From contig OZ245729.1 of assembly GCA_965227215.1 (NCBI GenBank), positions 1,922,001 through 1,986,000 on the forward strand: a DNA stretch of 64,000 nucleotides, in the 5' to 3' direction. Source of the stretch: Gracilimonas sp965227215 (GTDB lineage Bacteria; Bacteroidota; Rhodothermia; Balneolales; Balneolaceae). Both the position numbers and the translations under genes were made by a program. Shown in pieces: positions 32,926-42,640 of the stretch (the first letter of the stretch is position 1; the number at the start of each line of letters is the position of its first letter). The notes under the pieces were generated by a model. That model made no database searches, was not told the DNA's origin, and saw nothing but the letters and a program-made list of their open reading frames with translations.

Positions 32926-34431
32926 TTACGAATTGGTATTAAATCGTCTGTTACTAAGTTCTGCCAAATGTCGAATTTGTTCTTCGTCAACTTTATTTAA
33001 CATGTCCGTGGTGTACCTCCAAAGCCAATTGCCGGAAGAGGTGCCCGGGATATTCATTCGGTGAGTACTGTCTAGACCCATATAATCTTGCAGCGGGAAT
33101 ATAGCTTGATCTGAGACCGAAAGCATTCCCAGCCGGATAAATTCCCAGTGGATGTTTTCGCCGGATGAGCGTGTATAAGTTCGTGCAAGGTGCTGCTCCT
33201 CAGAGTTTGTGGTGTTGTACCATCCAAGGGCGGTATCGTTGTCGTGCGTACCTGAATAAGCCACACTGTTCTGGGAATAGTTGTGCGGGAGAAAGCTATT
33301 GGTTGAGTCTGAATCGAAGGCAAACTGAATAATTTTCATCCCCGGGAAATTATATTTATCTCGAAGTTTCTCAACACCTTCTGTCACAAAGCCGAGGTCT
33401 TCTGCAATAATGGGCAGCTCGCCGCATTTCTCTAAAATGGTGTCAAACAGTTTTTCTCCGGGGCCGGGCACCCACCGTCCTTTTTCGGCAGTTTTTGCGG
33501 ATGCCTCCACTTCCCAGTAGGCATCAAAGCCACGGAAGTGGTCCACCCGGATGGCATCGCAGGCATTGAACATATGTTTAAAGCGGTCAACCCACCACGA
33601 AAATCCGTCTTTCTCCAGTTCATCCCACTTGTAAAGGGGATTTCCCCATAGCTGTCCGGTTTTACTGAAATAATCGGGAGGTACGCCTGCCACTAATTGT
33701 CGATTTCCCAGATCGTCAACTTCAAAATACTTTGGATTGGCCCAAACATCAGCACTGTTATGATCCACAAAAATAGGAATATCACCGACTATGCGAATAC
33801 CCCTGTCATTAGCGTACTTCTTTAGGTCGTTCCATTGGTTGTTAAATTCGTATTGAAGCCAGTACTGAAGTTTTATTTCCTCACTGAATTTCTTGCGATA
33901 AGATTTAAGCGCCTTCGGATTTCGCTGAGCTATGTCTTTATCCCATGTGTTCCAGGGCTGTTTGTTATAATGAAGAGAGCACGCCATAAATAGCACATAA
34001 TCTTCAAGCCAGTGCTTGTTTTGCTTTTTAAATGCATTAAAGGCTTCCTCTTCTACTTTTTTCAGGTTTTTATAAAACCGATCAGAGGCAAGCTTGTAAA
34101 CCTTGTCTTTATTCTTAAAAGAAGCGTCATAATCGGCCCTTACACCCGAGGGTAATTGAATGTTTTGAATTTCCTCTTCGGTAAGCAATCCTTTTTTGTG
34201 AAGCACGTCGGGGCTGATCAGATAAACATTCCCTGCAAAAGCGGAATAGCTGGCATAAGGAGAGTTTCCATATCCGGTTGGGGTAAGGGGAAGAACCTGC
34301 CAGATGGTTTGGTGTGTGCGTTCTAAAAAGTCGATGAATGTGCGGGCCTCAAATCCAAAATCTCCCATCCCATATTTTCCGGGAAATGAAGTTGGATGAA
34401 CTAAACAACCGCAAGAGCGTGGAAACCTCAT
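32926..34431 (-). CDS. malQ: 4-alpha-glucanotransferase
   Basis: Disproportionates malto-oligosaccharides (GH77, amylomaltase). 501 residues, the usual length for the bacterial compact form. The active-site motifs are visible: AIRVDHFRGFDAYW with the nucleophile Asp, PIIAEDLGFVTEGV with the acid/base Glu, and YSGTHDNDTALGWY with the third Asp. N-terminal RSCGCLVHPTSFPG is typical. It is 6 bases after glgB, so the pair forms the head of the glycogen cluster. It would process chains released by GlgP and by branching enzyme activity. Confidence 0.96.
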   Translation of the reverse strand: MRFPRSCGCLVHPTSFPGKYGMGDFGFEARTFIDFLERTHQTIWQVLPLTPTGYGNSPYASYSAFAGNVYLISPDVLHKKGLLTEEEIQNIQLPSGVRADYDASFKNKDKVYKLASDRFYKNLKKVEEEAFNAFKKQNKHWLEDYVLFMACSLHYNKQPWNTWDKDIAQRNPKALKSYRKKFSEEIKLQYWLQYEFNNQWNDLKKYANDRGIRIVGDIPIFVDHNSADVWANPKYFEVDDLGNRQLVAGVPPDYFSKTGQLWGNPLYKWDELEKDGFSWWVDRFKHMFNACDAIRVDHFRGFDAYWEVEASAKTAEKGRWVPGPGEKLFDTILEKCGELPIIAEDLGFVTEGVEKLRDKYNFPGMKIIQFAFDSDSTNSFLPHNYSQNSVAYSGTHDNDTALGWYNTTNSEEQHLARTYTRSSGENIHWEFIRLGMLSVSDQAIFPLQDYMGLDSTHRMNIPGTSSGNWLWRYTTDMLNKVDEEQIRHLAELSNRRFNTNS

Positions 34432-34437
34432 TATGTG

Positions 34438-36639
34438 TTAACTCTTTGGTTTTAAAATTACACCGGCCAGGGGTGGTATGGTAATTGAAATGTTGGCTTT
34501 TTGGTTGTGCCAGTCTCCCCACTCAGCATGAATTTTGTTGTCCCCGGCATTACTGCCTCCGTAGTATTCTGAGTCACTGTTAATGAGCACCTCATATTCT
34601 CCTGCGTGGGGAACACCAATTTTGTATCCGTAATGAACAGTGGGGGTAAAGTTAAGAATCACGACTACAAAATCTTCGGGATCTTTTGCGCGGCGAATAA
34701 ATGAAACGATACTGTTATCCGCATCGCTGATGTCAACCCACTCAAATCCGCGCCAGTCAAAATCGACTTCATGAAGCGCCTTCTCTTGTTTGTTGATTCC
34801 ATTTAGGTCTTTTATTAAAAGCTGAACGCCTTGGTGTTTTTCCCATTCCAGCAGGTGCCAGTCAAGAGAGCGTGATTCACTCCATTCCGACCATTGGGCG
34901 AATTCACATCCCATAAAAAGCAGTTTCTTTCCGGGATGAGTGTACATATACAAATAAATGAGTCGGAGATTTGCAAACTTCTGCCAGTCGTCACCGGGCA
35001 TTTTGGCAAGCATAGACTGTTTCATATGCACTACCTCGTCATGAGAAAACGGAAGAGTGAAGTGCTCTGAAAAAGCATAAATCAATGAAAAAGTAAGCTG
35101 ATCCTGATGATACTTTCGGAAAATCGGATCCTTTTCAATATAGGAGAGGGTGTCATTCATCCACCCCATATTCCATTTAAAATCAAAGCCGAGTCCGCCG
35201 GTTTCGGTTGGGCGCGAAACCCCCCCCCAGGAAGTGGATTCTTCGGCAAAAGTAATAACACCGGGAAAATGGTGGTGAACCGTGTCGTTGAAGTTTCTAA
35301 GAAAATCGATGGCCTCAATGTTTTCTCTGCCTCCATATTGGTTTGGAACCCACTCACCTTCATCTCGGGAGTAGTCCAGATATAGCATAGATGCAACCGC
35401 ATCTACCCGAAACCCATCAATGTGAAATTTTTCGCACCAGTAAATAGCGTTTGAGATCAAAAAGTTTTGAACCTCGGTGCGCCCGTAATTGAATATGCAG
35501 GTTCCCCAGTCTTTGTGTTCGCCTTTACGGGGATCATCATGTTCAAAAAGCCCGGTACCGTCAAAGCGGCGAAGTCCGTGGTCATCTTTGGCAAAATGAG
35601 CGGGTACCCAATCTATAATCACTCCGATATCATTTTGGTGGCACTGGTCCACGAAATACATAAAATCCTCGGGGGTGCCAAAGCGACTGGTGGGCGCATA
35701 ATACCCGGTAATCTGATATCCCCATGAAGGATCGTAAGGATGCTCAGCAACCGGCATCAGCTCAACATGAGTGTATCCCAAATCTTTGAGATATGGAACC
35801 AATTGGTCAGCCGTTTCCCTATAATTTAAAAAGCCGGGGTCTTCCCCAACCTTGCGCTTCCAGGAACCAATATGCATCTCGTAAATGGAGATGGGTTGAT
35901 CCAAGCCTTGTCTTTCCTGTCGAGATTGAAGCCATTTTTCATCTCCCCAGCTGTAGTTATCAATATCAGTAACAATAGAAGCCGTACCAGGACGAACTTC
36001 TGAGTAGAAGGCAAAAGGATCTGATTTTTTTAGGGGGGGATCCTGAGCGGGAGATTTAATCTCGAATTTGTAGTAGTCCCCTTCCGTGACATGGGGGATG
36101 AAAATCTCCCAGATTCCCTGCTCATGAAATTTCCGCATTCTGTGGACCCGGCCATCCCAGCTGTTAAACTCACCAATAACACTGACTCTGGAAGCACTTG
36201 GCGCTGTTACAACAAAATGGGTTCCATTCACCCCATCAATAATGCGTTGATGGGCGCCCATAAATTCATATGCCTGATGGTGGTTTCCTTCCCCCCAAAG
36301 CTGCAAATCAAAATCACTTATCAACGAGTCGAACTGATAGGCATCGGTGATGGTAAATTTCTTACCCTGCTGCGGGTCAACCTCCAACTCGTAGTTAAAT
36401 TTGTTCTTTCGCCGGGCAAAAACGTGCTCAAACAAGCCTTCATCGGAAACGCGATCCATCTCATATTTCTTTTTACCTATAACAACGGTCGTCGTTTTTG
36501 CTTCAGGACGGAAGGCACGTAACACCAATTTGGTTTTACCATCAATTTCGGCTTCATGAAGCCCGAGTACGGAAAAGGGGTCGCCATGAGACCCATCAGA
36601 GATTGATGCAATAATTTCTTTAGTAAGCGTTGAACCCAT
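34438..36639 (-). CDS. glgB: 1,4-alpha-glucan branching enzyme
   Basis: Makes alpha-1,6 branches in glycogen (GH13). 733 residues: two N-terminal CBM48-type modules (the first about residues 10-110, the second about 125-220), the catalytic barrel, and a C-terminal beta domain. Catalytic residues are visible: Asp in IDGFRVDAVASMLY, Glu in ITFAEESTSW and Asp in LPFSHDEVVH. The length is that of two-module GlgB proteins. First gene of the cluster; a TATCTTTA near-match to the -7 box lies about 30 bases upstream. Divergent from the Lol-type permease gene. Confidence 0.97.
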   Translation of the reverse strand: MGSTLTKEIIASISDGSHGDPFSVLGLHEAEIDGKTKLVLRAFRPEAKTTTVVIGKKKYEMDRVSDEGLFEHVFARRKNKFNYELEVDPQQGKKFTITDAYQFDSLISDFDLQLWGEGNHHQAYEFMGAHQRIIDGVNGTHFVVTAPSASRVSVIGEFNSWDGRVHRMRKFHEQGIWEIFIPHVTEGDYYKFEIKSPAQDPPLKKSDPFAFYSEVRPGTASIVTDIDNYSWGDEKWLQSRQERQGLDQPISIYEMHIGSWKRKVGEDPGFLNYRETADQLVPYLKDLGYTHVELMPVAEHPYDPSWGYQITGYYAPTSRFGTPEDFMYFVDQCHQNDIGVIIDWVPAHFAKDDHGLRRFDGTGLFEHDDPRKGEHKDWGTCIFNYGRTEVQNFLISNAIYWCEKFHIDGFRVDAVASMLYLDYSRDEGEWVPNQYGGRENIEAIDFLRNFNDTVHHHFPGVITFAEESTSWGGVSRPTETGGLGFDFKWNMGWMNDTLSYIEKDPIFRKYHQDQLTFSLIYAFSEHFTLPFSHDEVVHMKQSMLAKMPGDDWQKFANLRLIYLYMYTHPGKKLLFMGCEFAQWSEWSESRSLDWHLLEWEKHQGVQLLIKDLNGINKQEKALHEVDFDWRGFEWVDISDADNSIVSFIRRAKDPEDFVVVILNFTPTVHYGYKIGVPHAGEYEVLINSDSEYYGGSNAGDNKIHAEWGDWHNQKANISITIPPLAGVILKPKS

Positions 36640-36743
36640 TGGTGTTTTTGAATTCGAAAAGGGCGCTAAAGATACTAAAACTTTAACAAATGTCTGTCTT
36701 CATTTAAAGTGCTTTCAATCGCTTGATTCTATATTTTGTGTGC

Positions 36744-37970
36744 ATGAAGAACTCAGGATTTATTGCTCGGAGATACCTTTTTTCCCGAAAACACATTTCG
36801 CTAATTTCCACACTTACCTTTATCAGTATCACCGGCATCACCATCGGCACGGCCCTTTTGATTGTGGTTTTGTCTGTTTTTAATGGATTTTTTGATGTGA
36901 TCAAAAACTTCCTGCTTTCTTACGACCCGGACGTTAGAATAGAAGCATCGGGTTCCGCAACCTTCGCACAAAACCAGGAGATGATGGAGCAAATTAAGGC
37001 ACTTCCTGAGGTGCGGGTAATTTCTCCATATGTTGAGGGAAAGGCACTTTTAGCTTTGGAAGGAGTTCAAAATGAGGTTGTGGATGTAAAAGGCGTGGAG
37101 CGGGACTTGTTCTTTCAGCTCGTGGATATAGAGGAAAGTATTACAACCGGTGTTTTTGATATTTCTGTACGGGACCGCACGCCGGGGATTATTGTTCATG
37201 AAGAGCTGAAGAACAGGCTGCGCCTGAACATCGGGGAAGACATTGCCTTGTTGAGTGCAGCCGGAATGAAAAATGCTTTAACTCAAATCACGGTTCCTCA
37301 AACCTACCGCTTTGATCTTCGAGGGGCGTATTTTTTACAGCAGGTGGCCGGTGGACCGAAGGTGTTTGTAGATATAGAAGCAGCGAAGCGATTATTCCGG
37401 GCCCGAAATCAAATTACCGGCATAGATATAAAATTACATAGTAATGAGAAGGCGGAGGGAGTTAAAAAAGAACTTCAAGCGATGCTGGGAGAAGACTTTG
37501 AGATTTCTACCTGGTACGATCTCCAAAAACCACTCTACGATGTCATGTACCTTGAGAAGTGGGGCTCTTTTGTCATTTTGATTCTTATAGTGATTGTAGC
37601 CGTGCTTAATATCATAGGCTCGCTGACGATGATCGTGATTCAAAAGCAAAGGGATATAGGAATCCTTATGTCGATGGGATACAGCAAGGCAGGCATCAAG
37701 TCGATTTTCAGAAAACAGGGTTTATATATTGGATTAATTGGATGCGGAATTGGAGGGGCGCTGGGCTTACTGCTGAGCTGGCTGCAGATGAAGTTTGGGC
37801 TGGTGAAGTTATCCTCTGCATTTATTATTGACGCCTACCCCGTTCAGGTCAGCCCGATAGATGTGGTTATTATCTTAGCTGCCAGTTTGTTGCTGTGCGT
37901 TTTGGCGAGCTGGTATCCGGCGCACCGGGCGTCTCAGGTTCAGCCGGCAGACGCTGTTCGGTATGAGTGA
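36744..37970 (+). CDS. lipoprotein-releasing ABC permease (LolC/LolE type)
   Basis: Inner-membrane permease that extracts lipoproteins for transfer to the outer membrane. About 408 residues from the ATG at 36744; a TTG at 36723 would add seven residues. It begins FIARRYLFSRKHISLISTLTFISI, typical of LolC/E. It has one N-terminal membrane segment, a large periplasmic MacB-like domain, and three C-terminal segments (GSFVILILIVIVAVLNIIGSL; YIGLIGCGIGGALGLLLSW; ILAASLLLCVLASWYPA). The ATPase subunit lolD is not adjacent. The many lipoproteins in this window are possible clients. Confidence 0.9.
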   Translation: MKNSGFIARRYLFSRKHISLISTLTFISITGITIGTALLIVVLSVFNGFFDVIKNFLLSYDPDVRIEASGSATFAQNQEMMEQIKALPEVRVISPYVEGKALLALEGVQNEVVDVKGVERDLFFQLVDIEESITTGVFDISVRDRTPGIIVHEELKNRLRLNIGEDIALLSAAGMKNALTQITVPQTYRFDLRGAYFLQQVAGGPKVFVDIEAAKRLFRARNQITGIDIKLHSNEKAEGVKKELQAMLGEDFEISTWYDLQKPLYDVMYLEKWGSFVILILIVIVAVLNIIGSLTMIVIQKQRDIGILMSMGYSKAGIKSIFRKQGLYIGLIGCGIGGALGLLLSWLQMKFGLVKLSSAFIIDAYPVQVSPIDVVIILAASLLLCVLASWYPAHRASQVQPADAVRYE

Positions 37971-37979
37971 GTTTTTGAG

Positions 37980-38014
37980 GGTTAAAGGTTGAGGATTGAA
38001 AGTTGATAGGGGGA
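37980..38014 (+). repeat. single-armed heptad-word repeat after the Lol permease gene
   Basis: Five consecutive heptads in register, the first four of form (G/A)(G/A)TTnAn or close variants. It starts 10 bases after the permease stop. No complementary arm is nearby. Same period as the arrays at 16259 and 48683. Confidence 0.5.
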
Positions 38015-38071
38015 TGTAAGTAGTTTTAAGAGTTGTGGCAGGTGAGAAAGTGTGGAATAAAAATTAAAAGA

Positions 38072-38458
38072 ATGATACTCATCGCGAAATATATCGTAAT
38101 CCTATTCGGTATTTTTCTTGTTTTGACAGGGATGTTGATGTTTTGGAAACCACAATACTCAAGAGAGATTCTAAGAAAAGCAGGGAGCACGAATCTTATT
38201 AACTATACCGAGATCACCATTAGAATGATTCCAGCTGCAGGATTGATACTTTACTCAGAACTGTCAAAATATCCGGAAGTGTTTACGATTCTTGGATGGT
38301 TTATGATAGTAACTTCATTGATTCTGTATTTGGTGCCCCGAAGGATTCATCACAACTATGCTTTATGGTGTGCAGAAATTCTCACACCAAAATATACTCG
38401 TTACATATCGCCACTCTCAGTGCTTTTTGGATGCGCTATACTTTACTCAGTGCTATAA
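38072..38458 (+). CDS. small integral membrane protein
   Basis: 128 residues from the ATG at 38072; the frame opens at a TTG at 38033, but the 13 extra residues are polar and basic. Four hydrophobic segments: IVILFGIFLVLTGMLMFW, ITIRMIPAAGLILYS, FTILGWFMIVTSLILYLVP and YISPLSVLFGCAILYSVL. No catalytic motif. Not recognised as a named family. It may be co-transcribed with the Lol permease 100 bases upstream. The MurF-like gene converges on it, with a small hairpin near 38469-38483 between them. Confidence 0.7.
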   Translation: MILIAKYIVILFGIFLVLTGMLMFWKPQYSREILRKAGSTNLINYTEITIRMIPAAGLILYSELSKYPEVFTILGWFMIVTSLILYLVPRRIHHNYALWCAEILTPKYTRYISPLSVLFGCAILYSVL

Positions 38459-38522
38459 AGAAAAGAGTAAGCCCTTTTAAGGCTGTTATGAATAAAAAGG
38501 CAAATGTCACCACATCACCTTA

Positions 38523-40214
38523 TCACGCCTCATTATACACATCAGGGAGGTCGTTCTCGTATAGGATGATGTCTCCGGAGCGGGCATGTTTTTGGACGAG
38601 TTCGTTGGCCTCAAACAAAGTATTCACCACGCGAACATTCATTGCGGTGCTGTCAAAGTTCTTGATGCCTTCCAGAATGGGTTTGGCTCTTTCTTCTCCT
38701 ACCAAAACAACCAGATCCAGATTAGCCTTGCCAATGGTTTGGCCGAACTTCCGGTTCTCTTCTTCCTCAATCTCTCCCAGCTCCACCATTCCGGGAGTGA
38801 TGATAATGCGCTGTCCGGAGTTAAACTGACTTAGGATTTCCACGGCATTCTTTGCGCCAACAGGATTCGAGTTGAAGGCATCATCAATCACGAAAAGATC
38901 TCCTTGTCGTTTAAGCTCGAGCCGGTGCTCAACAGGCTCAATCTTAGCTGCAGCAAGGGCCATGGTTTTGAGTCGTAGCCCGAAATGATGTCCAACCCCA
39001 ACGGCCAGTAACAAATTCTGCGCATTATGAGCCCCAAGCAGTTGTGTTTGGAAACGCTCGGTTTCTGCATCTATTTCAACATCAAACTCCATTCCGGAGG
39101 TATCGTACGAAATATTGGAGCCACGGATTTCACCGCTGTTTAACCCAACCAGTATGCGATTGATTTCTGCCCGATCGGCTCCCATTTTGGATACCCGTGG
39201 GTCGTCGGCATTCAGAATGGCGGTATCACCAGCCACCAGATTATCGACCAGCGTTCCTTTCTCACGGGCGATTACATCTTGCGAACCAAAAGTCTCCAGG
39301 TGAGCAACCCCAACGTTTGTAACCACAGAAATATCGGGCTTGGCAATATCACACAGCTCCTGAATATTGCCTTCATAACGTGCTCCCATTTCAAGGATGA
39401 GTATCTGGTGGTGAGATTGCAGGTCGTTATTAATAACCTTGCAAATACCCATCGGTGTGTTGTAGCTGCCGGGGGTTGAGCAGACATTGAAGCGTTCTTT
39501 AAGCAAATCCCGAATCATGAACTTCGTGCTTGTCTTACCATAGCTTCCGGTGATGGCAATCACTTTTAGATCAGGCATGGACGCGAGTTTTTTGCGAGCC
39601 TGTCTTTTGAATCCATTTTGGATGAAAAGCTCAACGGGTTTGGTAATGAGCCCGGCTATGAAAATGAAAAAGGGAACGACCATAGCACCAAAAGCCCACC
39701 CGAATACGAGGATGGTCAGGTCAAACCGCTGTAGTCCTGAAAAATAGTTGGGAAGCTGAGCATCCAGAAAAGGAAGCATTCCTGTAAAGCCAAGGTAGGT
39801 GAAAAGCAAAGGGAAGAAACTGCAGAAAAGAACAAATGGAATCATCAGGCGAATAACCCTGGGGGTAAACACCAACGGTTTCTTAACCTTCTCCGGCTTG
39901 TAATTAGAAACCGATGTAAACCAGAAATAGCTGACCACAAAAAAGAAAACAGCCAGTGAAGAGTAAGTAAAGGTATCCCGGAACCACCCATCGAACCAGA
40001 TAAAAATAAAGATGAACACATTCAGGATGGCGATATTTGCCGGTATCACTTTTTCGTCCCAATGACTTTTCAGCCACTGCCAGTACTCGTTGTTTTTATA
40101 GCCTACCTGTTGGTACGTGTGCAGAAAAAAGCGCATCCGATACCAAGTATATCGCAAGAAAATGAGGCAGAACAGAACAGCGCCGGCATCAAGAAGTGTG
40201 TAGTACCAGTTCAA
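38523..40214 (-). CDS. MurF-like Mur ligase with N-terminal membrane domain
   Basis: 563 residues. Residues 1-200 hold five hydrophobic segments, including VIPANIAILNVFIFIFIWF and LTILVFGWAFGAMVVPFFIF. A complete Mur ligase module follows: P-loop ITGSYGKTSTK at 221-231, TPGSYNTPMG, EMGARYEGNI, VGVAHLETFGS, AILNADDPRV and IDDAFNSNPVG. The ligase part is closest to MurF (D-Ala-D-Ala adding). Ordinary MurF is soluble and about 450 residues, so this is a membrane-anchored variant. The start is a TTG at 40214, since no ATG exists before residue 27 and the first membrane segment would otherwise be lost. It stands outside any mur/dcw cluster. Confidence 0.82.
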   Translation of the reverse strand: MNWYYTLLDAGAVLFCLIFLRYTWYRMRFFLHTYQQVGYKNNEYWQWLKSHWDEKVIPANIAILNVFIFIFIWFDGWFRDTFTYSSLAVFFFVVSYFWFTSVSNYKPEKVKKPLVFTPRVIRLMIPFVLFCSFFPLLFTYLGFTGMLPFLDAQLPNYFSGLQRFDLTILVFGWAFGAMVVPFFIFIAGLITKPVELFIQNGFKRQARKKLASMPDLKVIAITGSYGKTSTKFMIRDLLKERFNVCSTPGSYNTPMGICKVINNDLQSHHQILILEMGARYEGNIQELCDIAKPDISVVTNVGVAHLETFGSQDVIAREKGTLVDNLVAGDTAILNADDPRVSKMGADRAEINRILVGLNSGEIRGSNISYDTSGMEFDVEIDAETERFQTQLLGAHNAQNLLLAVGVGHHFGLRLKTMALAAAKIEPVEHRLELKRQGDLFVIDDAFNSNPVGAKNAVEILSQFNSGQRIIITPGMVELGEIEEEENRKFGQTIGKANLDLVVLVGEERAKPILEGIKNFDSTAMNVRVVNTLFEANELVQKHARSGDIILYENDLPDVYNEA

Positions 40215-40363
40215 TATGTTGGTTTTTAGTTAAAGGTGTAGATGATATAATATTCAAAGACATTGCCAAGGGGCACATCAAAACAGAAAGTCGAAATTGG
40301 TTGATAACCCCCCTATATTCACCGCCACTAAATTAAATTGTTTCAAGTAACGCAGCCAAATAT

Positions 40364-41365
40364 ATGAAATTAATTATCCCAATGGCCGGACGTGGAACTC
40401 GTGTTCGTCCTCATTCTCATACCGTGCCCAAGCCCCTTCTGCCCGTAGCAGGAACCATGATTATAGAGCGAATCATTGAGACTTTTAACCGTACTCTGGA
40501 TCGTGACATCACCGAAATTGTGTTTATTCTGGGGCCGGATTTTGGGGAAGATATTAAGCAGCCGCTGCGCGAAATGAGTGCCCGCCATAAAGCGAAGCCT
40601 ATTTTTGAAGTACAGGCCGAAGCCCTGGGAACTGCCCATGCCGTTGCCTGTGCAAGCGACCATCTGGATGGAGAGGTTATCATCGCTTTTGCCGATACCA
40701 TCTTTGACAGCGAAGAACCCTTCGAATTAGGCGATGCGGACAGCGTAATCTGGCTGAAAAAAGTTGAAGACCCTTCCCGTTTTGGAGTGGCTGTGTATGA
40801 AGGCGATACCATCACCGGTTTTGTAGAGAAGCCGAAAGAGTTTATTTCCGACTTAGCTATCATCGGGGTGTATTACTTCAAGAGCGGGAAAGCCCTGAAA
40901 GAGAAAATCGACAAGGTTATCGATGATGACATGCGCGGGCCCGGCGGGGAGTATTTCCTGACGGCTGCCTTAGATATGATGATTAAAGAAGGCAAGGTAT
41001 TCAAAACGGCCACTGTTGATGAATGGCTGGATTGCGGAACACTTCCGGCATGGCTGGAAACCACCGGCATCATCACCGAAAAAGAATTTGACGGTGTGGA
41101 TGAGGGCAAATATCCGGGTTCGAAGATTATTCCACCGGTATTTATCGGGGAAGGTGTTGAGATTGAAAACAGCACGGTAGGCCCGAAAGTAAGTATTGAA
41201 GCCAACACGGTGATTAAAAACTCTAAAATTGAAAACACGATCATCCGTAACGACGCCAGCCTGGAAGATGTGGAAACGGCGGGCTCAACGATAGGCGCTC
41301 ATACGTCTCTCAAAAATGTGAAGGGTAAAGTAGATATAGGAGACCATAGTTCGCTGGATATGTAA
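40364..41365 (+). CDS. sugar nucleotidyltransferase
   Basis: 333 residues. The N-terminal NTP-transferase domain has the loop PMAGRGTRVRPHSHTVPKPL, with catalytic Arg and Lys. It is followed by GTAHAVACASDHLDGEVIIAFADT and GGEYFLTAAL. The last 80 residues form a left-handed beta-helix (VFIGEGVEIENSTVGPKVSI). This pattern fits glucose-1-phosphate thymidylyl- or uridylyltransferase-like enzymes; the nucleotide and sugar cannot be assigned. Divergent from the MurF-like gene and convergent with rtcB, 9 bases apart. A cell-surface glycan role is likely. Confidence 0.88.
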   Translation: MKLIIPMAGRGTRVRPHSHTVPKPLLPVAGTMIIERIIETFNRTLDRDITEIVFILGPDFGEDIKQPLREMSARHKAKPIFEVQAEALGTAHAVACASDHLDGEVIIAFADTIFDSEEPFELGDADSVIWLKKVEDPSRFGVAVYEGDTITGFVEKPKEFISDLAIIGVYYFKSGKALKEKIDKVIDDDMRGPGGEYFLTAALDMMIKEGKVFKTATVDEWLDCGTLPAWLETTGIITEKEFDGVDEGKYPGSKIIPPVFIGEGVEIENSTVGPKVSIEANTVIKNSKIENTIIRNDASLEDVETAGSTIGAHTSLKNVKGKVDIGDHSSLDM

Positions 41366-41374
41366 TAGGTTGCT

Positions 41375-42529
41375 CTATCCTTTAACAACAGCGAGAGGTT
41401 CCAGCTCCAATTCAATATCTACAAGGTCTTTTTGAAGTCTCATCACCTTGCGAATGTCTTTATAGGAGCCCGGGGCTTCATCAAGATCACCTTTGGAGCG
41501 AATAGCGTGAAGGATGCCCTTGTCTTCAAGAGGTTTTGACTGCTCCTTTACGCTGAGGGTTTTCTTAGCCTTGGTGCGACTCATAATTCTGCCTGCACCG
41601 TGGGAGCAAGACGTAAAGGATTCCTTATTTCCTTTACCACGTACAATATAAGAGGGGGTTCCCTGTGAACCGAGAATCATTCCCAACTCTCCTTCCCGGG
41701 CGCGTGTAGCGCCTTTGCGGTGCACCCATACATTTTTTCCAAAGTGATGTTCCTGCTCAGCAAAGTTATGAGGTTTATTAATGAAGTCAGAAAATTCAAC
41801 ATCGGGCAGCGTCTCTGAAAAGGCATTTTTAACTCTTTCCATCATGAGTTTGCGGTTATTAAGGGCAAACTCAATACAGTACTTCATCTCGTTGATGTAA
41901 TCCGCATACTCTTCTGAATCTTTTGGGAAAAAGGCCAAATCTTTACTCGTGTCACTTCGCCATTTTTCATTTAGCTCTTTTGCTTTTTGGTTATAATGCC
42001 TGGCCACCGTATAACCGATATTTCTGGAGCCGGAATGAATCATAATCCAGATATAATCATCCGATCCTTTTTGGATTTCGATGAAGTGATTACCGCCTCC
42101 TAAGGTGCCCACCTGAGATCGCGCAGCTTCATACTCCTGCTCTACAACGGGTAGCTTTTGGTGAATGCCAGGCATCCACTTTTCCTCCTGCTTTCCATCG
42201 TGATGGCTGAACCCGACGGGCACAGTTTTACGGATGACTCCCATAATCTTTTTCAGGGTTGAAATGTCAATGTGCTTCTGATTGGTTTTGAGGGAACACA
42301 TACCACAACCGATATCAACGCCAACAGCGTTTGGGATAATCACATCTTCCGTTGCCAGCACTCCACCAATGGGCATTCCATATCCTTGGTGGGAATCCGG
42401 CATAATGGCGACGTGTCGGAAGGCAAAAGGAAGATTCGCAAGGTTTTTGGCCTGCTGAAGAGCTCCTTCCTCCATATCATCCAGCCATAATTTGATGGGA
42501 ATTCGTTCTGAAGTAATAACCTGTTCCAT
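41375..42529 (-). CDS. rtcB: RNA-splicing ligase RtcB
   Basis: GTP- and Mn-dependent ligase that joins 2',3'-cyclic phosphate and 5'-OH RNA ends; in bacteria it acts in RNA repair. 384 residues, the size of the shorter bacterial group. The family motifs are present: VGVDIGCGMCSLKT (metal-binding Asp, Cys), GTLGGGNHFIEIQ, MIHSGSRNIGY, and FTSCSHGAGRIMSRTKAK with the guanylated His. No rtcA or RtcR regulator nearby. The promoter region 42530-42640 holds an imperfect hairpin only. Confidence 0.94.
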   Translation of the reverse strand: MEQVITSERIPIKLWLDDMEEGALQQAKNLANLPFAFRHVAIMPDSHQGYGMPIGGVLATEDVIIPNAVGVDIGCGMCSLKTNQKHIDISTLKKIMGVIRKTVPVGFSHHDGKQEEKWMPGIHQKLPVVEQEYEAARSQVGTLGGGNHFIEIQKGSDDYIWIMIHSGSRNIGYTVARHYNQKAKELNEKWRSDTSKDLAFFPKDSEEYADYINEMKYCIEFALNNRKLMMERVKNAFSETLPDVEFSDFINKPHNFAEQEHHFGKNVWVHRKGATRAREGELGMILGSQGTPSYIVRGKGNKESFTSCSHGAGRIMSRTKAKKTLSVKEQSKPLEDKGILHAIRSKGDLDEAPGSYKDIRKVMRLQKDLVDIELELEPLAVVKG

Positions 42530-42640
42530 AACGCATTTCTATTTATCGGAATGATTTTTTCCGGGGTGAAAAGTCATTAATAGAAACACCTTTCAAAGGG
42601 TATTGATTCAATCTCTTTGAAGGGCACGGGCTGTGATAAT

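Noticed and set aside
42530..42640. Hairpin CCTTTCAAAG/CTTTGAAGG after ruvA as a terminator
   Set aside because: The loop is large, the stem is bulged and no T-run follows on the minus strand, so support is too weak for a feature.
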